In this document: positions 35,036-40,909 of the stretch, one piece after another | Position numbering within the stretch: position 1 is the first letter of the stretch | How the letters are laid out: every line of letters begins with the position of its first letter | Source: Desulfobacteraceae bacterium | GTDB lineage: Bacteria; Desulfobacterota; Desulfobacteria; Desulfobacterales; Desulfolunaceae | Direction: 5' to 3' | Assembly (NCBI GenBank): GCA_013619155.1 | Contig: JABXKT010000045.1 | Coordinates: 1-40,909 of the forward strand | DNA: 40,909 bases | The notes under the pieces: generated by a model | Seen by the model: the letters and a program-made list of their open reading frames with translations, nothing else | Told to the model about the DNA's origin: nothing | The model's database searches: none | Program-made: the position numbers and the translations under genes

Positions 35036-35198
35036 GCCTCCGGCGGCGAGGTGAGCCACCTCGAAAGCGGGTAGCGTCTGCGTTTTACCCCTCGTGCCTC
35101 GGGGCAAATCACAGACTCCTTTGATTTTTTGGCTAAACCAAAAATAGTTGTTTATCAACCTTTTCAAAAGGTTGGCCCCCGGCAGGGCCGCCGGAGGC
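35036..35198. repeat. Composite repeat, B plus inverted left A
   Basis: It has the same architecture as the element between hmcE and hmcF: GCCTCCGGCGGCGAGGTGAG at one end and CCGCCGGAGGC at the other. The interior B hairpin has GTCTG opposite CAGAC. It lies just downstream of the acyl-CoA synthetase gene. Confidence 0.8.
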
Positions 35199-35232
35199 AT
35201 GTTTTCTGTCGGGGTCATCTTTGCCCCGGCCC

Positions 35233-37170
35233 TTAGGCGTAGAGTCCCTCGATCTCGGGGCGGTAGTGGTCCATCACCACCTTTCGTTTGACCTTAAAGG
35301 TAGGGGTCAGCTCCCCGTCGGCCTCGGTGAGCTGGCGATGCGAGATATGGAATTTTTTGATCCGCTCGTGAAACTCGAGTCCCTTATTTGCCAGGGCAAT
35401 TTCGTCATGAATGAGGCGTTTTATCTCGGGAAGATCGAAGAGATCCCGGGCGACCTCCACGCAGACCCCGTCCACTTGGGTGAGGAGGTAGTGAACCATG
35501 TCCGTCCCTTTGGCGGTGAGGCAGGAGAGCAGGGAGTCGAAGTTGGGCACGACGATGGCGGTGATAAATTTCTCACCGCTTCCCATGGCCACCACCTGGT
35601 CGATATAGGGAGAGAGGGCAAAGAGGCTCTCCACCTTGGCTGACGGGACGTTTTTGCCGGTATCTAGGACCAACAGCCCATGTTTTCGATCCACGATGCG
35701 GATATGCTCTCCGGCCATGGTCTCCACGAGATCTCCGGTCTTGTAAAATCCATCCTCGGTAAAGGCGGATCGTGTCGCCTCCTCATTGTTCCAGTACTCG
35801 GTAAAGAGGCTCTCCCCTTGGACCTGCCACTCGCCATCCTCGGCGATACGGCAGGTGACTCCCGCACACGGGGCTCCTACGGAACCGGGGAGGATGGCCT
35901 CTGGGGTATTTAAGGTGATGGCGTTGCAGGTCTCCGTAGATCCGTATCCCTCAAATATACGCACCCCCATGGCCATAAAGGTCTTGCACAGCTCTGCCGA
36001 TAGACTGCCCGCCGCCGAGAAGGCAAAACGAAATCGCCCACCGAGTCCCTGTCTCACCTTGGAAAAGATCATCCGATCGAAGAATCTGTATTTAAGGGAG
36101 AGAAAAATTCCCGCTCCGGAGAGAAGATCGGCCTCTTCGGACATGTCGACGAAGCCTTGGGCATCGGCCCGGGCGGAGACGGCCCGCCGTCCCGTCTTCA
36201 TGGCGGCGGAGAATAGGTGTCTTTTAAGAAAGGAGTCGGAGGCTCTTTTCTTCATGGCCATGTAGATGCGTTCATAGACGCGGGGGACGGACATGAAGAT
36301 GGTGGGACGAAAGAGGGCCAGGTCGGCCACCAGAGTCTTGGGCGAGGAGTAGGCGATGGGAATCGCCGCATGCATGGCATTGGCGTGTCCACACTCTCTC
36401 TCGTAGGTGTGGGAGAGGGGAAGAAAGGAGAGGAGGAGATCCTCTTTCGTGAGAAGCGGAGTCGCCGCCAGATCTCGGCGGCAGGCGGCATTCATGGAGA
36501 AATGGCTGTGGACCACGCCCTTGGGGTGTCCGGTGGTACCCGAGGTATAGACGATGGTCATGGGGTCATGGAGATCCACGGACTGCCATCTTTTTTCCCA
36601 GTAATCCGGGTTCTCTTCGTGGAAGGCCTGCCCCCGGGCCTTGAGCGCCTCGAAGGAGAGGATGGGCACCCCTTTGGACGGGGCCTCTCCCTTTATGAGG
36701 ATGATGTGGGTCAGACTCTCCATCGTCTCTTCAACCGCATCGATTGTATCTAAAAAAGAGGGGTCTTGAAGGAAGAGGGCCGTGATGCCGGAGTCATTGA
36801 CCATGAAGGCGAGCTCTGTTGCTGAGAGGCTCGGATAGAGGCAAACGGTGATGCCCCCGGCACAGAGGGCGGCATAGTCCGCCTGTGACCATTGGGGAGA
36901 GGTGGCCCCCATGATCCCCACGCGGGCTCCCTTCTCAACGCCGATGGCGAGGAGTCCTTCACTGAGATCCTGAATGATATTGCCCAACTCTTTATAGGTG
37001 AGGGTGTGGGTCGTCTCCCCCTTATCACACCGCCACCATTGGGCGTTTCGATGACCGAAGCGCGTGGTATTTCGATGCAGAAGTTCGGGGAATGTCTGTT
37101 GGGTGATGTACCATTTTTCATGTGAGGGGCAAGGCATAGTGGGGGTTCCGGTTGCAAGGGTCCGTATCAT
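35233..37170 (-). CDS. Long-chain acyl-CoA synthetase (AMP-forming)
   Basis: A 645-residue ANL-superfamily enzyme of the FadD15/long-chain acyl-CoA synthetase type. It has the P-loop YTSGTTGHPKG (near 209), the A5 motif FEGYGSTET, the YKTGDLV motif and the C-terminal linker DRKHGLLVLDTGKNV. The catalytic lysine region is TPTFKVKRKVV. It activates a fatty acid with ATP and CoA. The start is uncertain: the first ATG (37170) has only A/T-rich sequence before it, and a second at 37137 has a weak GGA. It appears to be a single gene. The natural chain length cannot be read from the sequence. Confidence 0.92.
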   Translation of the reverse strand: MIRTLATGTPTMPCPSHEKWYITQQTFPELLHRNTTRFGHRNAQWWRCDKGETTHTLTYKELGNIIQDLSEGLLAIGVEKGARVGIMGATSPQWSQADYAALCAGGITVCLYPSLSATELAFMVNDSGITALFLQDPSFLDTIDAVEETMESLTHIILIKGEAPSKGVPILSFEALKARGQAFHEENPDYWEKRWQSVDLHDPMTIVYTSGTTGHPKGVVHSHFSMNAACRRDLAATPLLTKEDLLLSFLPLSHTYERECGHANAMHAAIPIAYSSPKTLVADLALFRPTIFMSVPRVYERIYMAMKKRASDSFLKRHLFSAAMKTGRRAVSARADAQGFVDMSEEADLLSGAGIFLSLKYRFFDRMIFSKVRQGLGGRFRFAFSAAGSLSAELCKTFMAMGVRIFEGYGSTETCNAITLNTPEAILPGSVGAPCAGVTCRIAEDGEWQVQGESLFTEYWNNEEATRSAFTEDGFYKTGDLVETMAGEHIRIVDRKHGLLVLDTGKNVPSAKVESLFALSPYIDQVVAMGSGEKFITAIVVPNFDSLLSCLTAKGTDMVHYLLTQVDGVCVEVARDLFDLPEIKRLIHDEIALANKGLEFHERIKKFHISHRQLTEADGELTPTFKVKRKVVMDHYRPEIEGLYA

Positions 37171-37511
37171 TAAAAATTAAAATGGCTATTCAGTCCCATC
37201 TCTTCTGGTGGTCCTTCTTTTTATCGAAAGCGAATTTGACAAACGGACCTTAAAATATAAATCTTGCCATCGAAGGCCTTTTTTAGCGCTGAATAGTGAC
37301 AAATGAGAGTTATGGTTGTGACGGAACGTTTAAATCCCAAAACACTCCAATCTTTCGGTCATTGCATATTCACAGGGTGGCGTCCAGTGTTTTAGACCGT
37401 CCGGTCGTGCTTGGGGGTGCGCTTTCCCATGGGGTATGCCGGGAGTAAATTTTTAAAATATTGAATGTAACCACTCAGCCTATTGGGAAAAATAGTAACT
37501 ATTCAGTTTAC
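37171..37511. other. Gap upstream of the acyl-CoA synthetase
   Basis: No gene seen. It contains short repeat-family fragments (GCTGAATAGTGAC near 37287, and CACTCAGCCTATTGGGAAAA near 37471). Confidence 0.4.
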
Positions 37512-37564
37512 GCCTCGCTTGGCCCTGCCGGGCGCCAACTTTTTGAAAAGTTTGATAAACAGGT
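37512..37564. repeat. Solo left A half
   Basis: GCCTCGCTTGGCCCTGCCGG followed by a CCAACTTTTT/AAAAGTTTG stem, preceded by GTAACTATTCAG. No right half follows. Confidence 0.65.
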
Positions 37565-37719
37565 ATTTTGATTTAAATGGGAACCCCCCATCTCTAATGG
37601 AGGGTTGCTAACGTTTGACAGTTCCATCAGTAGATTTAGTCTGTCGTTACTCATGCCGCACCGGAGTGCGGCGCACTTAGGGATCACGGGTGACCGGGTG
37701 GTGATGACTGAAACGAAGG

Positions 37720-37942
37720 ATTAAAGGCATATGCAATCTGCTTTCGAGGTGTTTTTGCCGAAGTGGCTTTGCCATGTGCAGTGAAAGCTTACCTCCGGTG
37801 GCCCTGCCGGGAGCCAAGCTTTTGCCTTATTTTATCAAGGACGGGTTTGCCAAACAGATTTTTATCGTGACCATGACGGGCCAAAGGCCCGTCATGGTCA
37901 CATGCCTGGGGTCCAGGGGCCCTGTCCCTGGCCGCCGGAGGC
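37720..37942. repeat. Composite repeat: inverted B fragment and full A module
   Basis: A partial inverted B (about 37720-37780) leads into a full A module (37792-37942). The A hairpin at 37867-37901 is a perfect 16-bp stem with an AAA loop. It ends CCGCCGGAGGC, 112 bp before the amidohydrolase gene. Confidence 0.8.
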
Positions 37943-38053
37943 TGACTTTTTACGGTCACTTTAACCGCAGAAGGCTCTAATAATGAGCTCGCTTACTGTG
38001 AGTGTGGCTGAAAAAGAATGATAATCGAGTAAAATAATGAAGAGGTGGGTTTT

Positions 38054-39172
38054 ATGATGGATACGCTGGTGCGTCTCAGGCAAAATTTACATCGCATTCC
38101 TGAAGCATCGGGAGATGAGGGAGAGACGGCGGATTATCTCACGCATTGGCTCGCCGGATGCGATCCCCATGGTATGGTGACGGATTTGGGCGGGCACGGC
38201 CTTGCCGTGATTTTTGACGGGGAGGATGCCGGAGAGACCCTTCTCTTTCGGGCCGATCTTGATGGGGTGCCCTTAAGTGAAAAAACAGATCTGGCCTACG
38301 GGTCTATGCACCCGGGGCTCTCCCACGCCTGCGGCCACGATGGACACATGGCCATTTTATGCGGGCTGGCCATGCGTTTATCGAAGCGACCCCCGGCGTC
38401 GGGACGCGTGGTGCTTCTCTTTCAGCCGGCAGAGGAGAACGGCACCGGTGCCGATGCGGTGATTGCCGATCCCAGGTTTCAGGGGCTCACTCCAGACCGG
38501 GTCTTCTCCTTGCATAATCTTCCCGGGTATCCCTTCGGACAGGTGTGTGTACCGGGTCGACTCTTTGCCTGTGCATCTTTGGGTCTGGATATAAAGGTGG
38601 GTGGCTCTGTCAGCCATGCCGCCCGGCCCGAGGATGGGACGTCTCCCATTCCCATGATTTTAGAGATTTTAGGGGATCCCACACTTTTGGGCCGGGAGGC
38701 GGGGGGACCTCTCTTTATGGGGACGGTGACCCATCTTAAGGTAGGGGATCCTGGTTTTGGGGTGAGCCCGGGAGAGGCCCGTCTCCAGGTGACCGTAAGG
38801 GCCGAATCCGATGCCTACCTCTCCTATCGCACGGAGGTGATAAAAAAAAGGATTGCCGAGGCGGCCCTTCTCTACGGCCTCACCTGTGAGATGGAGATTC
38901 ATGATGAATTTCCCGCCACACCGGTGGACCGGGAGATGGCCGCCTCTGTCGAGGTCGCCGCCAGGAGAGCGGGGCTCGATGTGGTACCTCTGAGCGAACC
39001 CATGCGGTGGAGTGAGGATTTTGGCTGGTTTACCCAGCGGTTTTCTGGGGTGATGGTGGGGCTGGGTGCCGGGACTATCCCCCAACTTCATTCGGCCGAT
39101 TATGATTTTCCCGATGCCCTTATCGATTCCGGTGTGACGCTGTTCGAATCCATCGTCCGGGCCTTTTTATAA
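38054..39172 (+). CDS. M20-family amidohydrolase/peptidase
   Basis: A 372-residue M20D-type metallohydrolase of the amidohydrolase (hippurate hydrolase, IAA-amino acid hydrolase, N-acyl amino acid deacylase) group. Metal-binding segments are SHACGHDGHMAI, FQPAEENGTGADAVI and the C-terminal LHSADYDFPDAL. An inserted dimerisation domain lies in the middle (about 170-280). It cleaves an N-acyl or peptide bond. The ATG at 38054 is preferred with GAGGTGG upstream; a second ATG follows directly, and a GTG at 38045 falls within the binding site itself. No neighbours suggest a specific substrate. Confidence 0.88.
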   Translation: MMDTLVRLRQNLHRIPEASGDEGETADYLTHWLAGCDPHGMVTDLGGHGLAVIFDGEDAGETLLFRADLDGVPLSEKTDLAYGSMHPGLSHACGHDGHMAILCGLAMRLSKRPPASGRVVLLFQPAEENGTGADAVIADPRFQGLTPDRVFSLHNLPGYPFGQVCVPGRLFACASLGLDIKVGGSVSHAARPEDGTSPIPMILEILGDPTLLGREAGGPLFMGTVTHLKVGDPGFGVSPGEARLQVTVRAESDAYLSYRTEVIKKRIAEAALLYGLTCEMEIHDEFPATPVDREMAASVEVAARRAGLDVVPLSEPMRWSEDFGWFTQRFSGVMVGLGAGTIPQLHSADYDFPDALIDSGVTLFESIVRAFL

Positions 39173-39229
39173 GGGGTTCATCTATCTCGGGTAGCGATGC
39201 CTTCTATGGTTAAAGTGACCAGAAAAAGG

Positions 39230-39693
39230 GCCTCCGGCGGCGAGGTGAGCCACCTCGAAAGCAAGTGACCGCTGTGATTTGACCCTCGTCCCTCGGGACA
39301 AATCACAGCGGTATTTTTATGAAATTTAAGATGTTTATTTTCTTGATAGAGTCCTAAGACATTGTGGTGGGGACGATTCGCTGTATGTCTAATTTTTATA
39401 AATAGTGACTGCAGTATATTGGGGTGCAAATGGCTAAAATAGGCGTTTTTACGATTAAATCAACACACCCGGTCAGGAGATAAATTCCCTGGACCCCAGG
39501 TTTGTGATTATGACGGACCTTTGGTCCGTCATAATCACTATAAAATCCTATTTGGCAACCTTTTGTAAAAGCAAAGGCCCCCGGCAGGGCCACCGGAGGT
39601 ACGTTTTCACCGCATGACTTTTTTGTAAATAGTTACTGCCATATATTGGGGTGTAAACGGCTATAATAGGGGCTTTTTTGATTAAATCGACAT
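39230..39693. repeat. Large composite repeat: B, C, inverted A, C
   Basis: B module (39230 to about 39330) contains a 17-bp stem, CCGCTGTGATTTG and its complement, around CCCTCGTCCCTCGGG. A C module follows (39365-39473), matching 17654-17765. An inverted A module (39474-39600) has a perfect hairpin at 39504-39538 (arm GTGATTATGACGGACC). A second C copy (about 39605-39693) ends the composite at the DsbA-family stop. Confidence 0.8.
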
Positions 39694-39697
39694 GCCA

Positions 39698-40405
39698 TTA
39701 GGAGGCGCGGCCGAAGATGAGAAGGGCCGGGGTGATCTCAGATGTGGGCAGGGTTCCTGCGGCCCACTCATCGATGACCCATGAGAGGGCGGAGAGGGGT
39801 TTGTATCCCTGATTGAGTATGGAGGCTCTCTTCCCCTCCTTGAGTACCAGGGCGGGGAAGGCCTGGGCGTTGTATGTGATGGCCAGCTCGAAGTCGGCCC
39901 GGGTCTCCTCATGGGTGCTTTGTGCATCCATAAGGGGTGAGAAGAGGGATGCGTCGATGCCCACGCCCGTGGCAAGCTCACGAAGAATCAGGGGGTCGGT
40001 GATATCTCTCATCTCCATGTAGAAGGCGTGGTGAAGGGCCTTGTAGTAGGGAAGGGCCAGGGTTTCATCTAAGGTGCGCACGGCCACGAAGGCGCGACTG
40101 GCCGGGCCGGAGTCGTAGAGAAAATCTGGCACATCGGCCAAGAGGTGGCCGTTAATGGGCTGGTCGGTGGTGCGTGTGACCCCGGCCCAGTTTTTAAGCA
40201 GCATAGGCTTTAGCTCATCGGTGATGGGTGTGGGATTGTCCACCCGAAGGCCCCCCATAATAAAGCGAAAGGGGATCTCTCCTTTAAATTTTGTCATGAG
40301 CGCGTCTAAGACCGGGGCAAAGCCAAAACACCAGGCGCACATGGGGTCGCCCACATAGATGATCTCTTTTTGAAGGGTATGGGTCACGATAAACTCCGGT
40401 TTCAT
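39698..40405 (-). CDS. DsbA-family thioredoxin-fold protein
   Basis: A 235-residue DsbA-like protein with the redox motif CAWC (23-26) in YVGDPMCAWCFGFAP. A helical insert follows and a late cis-proline strand QAFPALVLKEG. It lacks a signal peptide, so it acts in the cytoplasm and resembles FrnE-like or 2-hydroxychromene isomerase-like members. The frame extends to 40423, but the ATG at 40405 has GGAGG about 8 nt upstream and is preferred. It may catalyse thiol-disulfide exchange; its partner is unknown. MITE copy 2 lies 60 bp upstream. Confidence 0.85.
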   Translation of the reverse strand: MKPEFIVTHTLQKEIIYVGDPMCAWCFGFAPVLDALMTKFKGEIPFRFIMGGLRVDNPTPITDELKPMLLKNWAGVTRTTDQPINGHLLADVPDFLYDSGPASRAFVAVRTLDETLALPYYKALHHAFYMEMRDITDPLILRELATGVGIDASLFSPLMDAQSTHEETRADFELAITYNAQAFPALVLKEGKRASILNQGYKPLSALSWVIDEWAAGTLPTSEITPALLIFGRAS

Positions 40406-40464
40406 GGGGCGGGCCTCCATCATTTCTTAAAAAGGGGAACTTCCCTGATCAACAGCGCTTAAAA

Positions 40465-40701
40465 CCTAAAAGTTGCATTCACCGCTTTGTGTCATGATCA
40501 AAATGCTACCATTACAAGTATTTATGGTAGTGCTTAAGCTGGTCATCAAAGTTATGGTAGCCGAAAATGCGGAAGTGGGCTCACCCTTCGGGAACGACCT
40601 TTGACCCGATCTGCCGCGTTACCAGACAATTGCGGTAAAATACGACAGCTGCATGTCCGGTGCCTTGCATATCCGGCCAAAGGACGCTTGCAATTTTTAG
40701 G
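40465..40701 (+). mobile_element. MITE copy 2 (237 bp)
   Basis: The inverse copy of the element at 13595-13829, with ends CCTAAAAGTTGCA and TGCAATTTTTAGG (one mismatch). It is flanked by the 5-bp duplication TAAAA (40460-40464 and 40702-40706). The frame corresponding to the peptide in copy 1 is interrupted by TGA after GSPFGNDL, so it is not coding here. Confidence 0.85.
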
Positions 40702-40725
40702 TAAAACATAAACGTGGGGGAATCT

Positions 40726-40909
40726 AAAGTCAAAGGCAGATGCGATGTGACCCGAGGCGCGAGGGGTAAAGCGTCACCGCACCTCGCTTTTAAGGTGTGT
40801 TTGCCTTACGTGGCTTCGCCACTCTTGCCTCCGGCTGCCCTGCCGGGAGCCAACCTTTTGCAAAAGGTTGCCAAACAGACTTTTATAGTGACCATGACGG
40901 GCCTTTGGC
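40726..40909. repeat. Composite repeat: inverted B and A, cut by the window end
   Basis: An inverted B module (about 40726-40826) runs into an A module starting GCCTCCGGCTGCCCTGCCGG at 40827. The window ends inside the long hairpin (GTGACCATGACGGGCC and loop are visible). Confidence 0.8.

Noticed and set aside
7132..40909. The repeated hairpins as a CRISPR array
   Set aside because: Copies are kilobases apart in both orientations with no regular spacers and no cas genes.

Overview
The window looks like a chromosomal segment of a sulfate-reducing Desulfobacterota bacterium, probably of the Desulfobacterales type; no genus is assigned. The main evidence is a complete Hmc-type transmembrane redox operon (16-heme HmcA, HmcB, HmcC, HmcD, HmcE, HmcF), a second shortened paralogous operon, LUD/CCG lactate-oxidation proteins, a two-part FAD/Fe-S D-lactate-type dehydrogenase and a 4-hydroxybutyryl-CoA dehydratase module. 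No tRNA, rRNA, CRISPR array or phage block was seen.

Region 1 (about 0.3-12.3 kb, all on the minus strand) is an organic-acid block. In transcription order it holds a sigma-54 activator with two PAS domains (10500-12281), an NCS2-family permease (8603-10036), a NERD-like membrane protein and a small membrane protein, 4-hydroxybutyryl-CoA dehydratase, a CGGC-motif small protein, a 4-hydroxybutyrate/acetate CoA-transferase, and lutA-lutB-lutC. Two intergenic regions, one before the permease and one before the dehydratase operon, have the same design: a -24/-12 promoter and, 130-290 bp upstream, three copies of the dyad CGATGC-N6-GCATCG. This points to one activator controlling both transcripts, and so to a transport plus activation plus dehydration pathway for a C4 hydroxy acid. 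The substrate is inferred.

Region 2 (13-18.7 kb) has a hotdog thioesterase, a 944-residue FAD/Fe-S dehydrogenase and an unrecognised 195-residue protein. Region 3 (18.7-30.3 kb) has the two Hmc-type operons in tandem. The first (hmcA'-E'-F') has a 10-heme cytochrome matching HmcA hemes 1-4 and 6-11 and no B, C or D subunit. The second is the full hmcABCDEF. Both begin with a closely similar promoter/dyad and a leader of about 270 nt, so they arose by duplication and are probably co-regulated. Region 4 (30.3-40.9 kb) has mostly single genes: a tandem universal stress protein, a DUF3786-type Fe-S protein, APS kinase, a 55-residue helical protein, a long-chain acyl-CoA synthetase, an M20 amidohydrolase and a DsbA-family protein.

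Nearly every large intergenic gap holds members of a dispersed modular repeat family. The elements are bounded by GCCTCCGGC/GCCGGAGGC ends and carry long hairpins whose two arms change together between copies, which is direct evidence of selection or mechanism acting on structure. A separate 235-237 bp MITE is present twice in opposite orientations, with 13-bp terminal inverted repeats and 5-bp target duplications.
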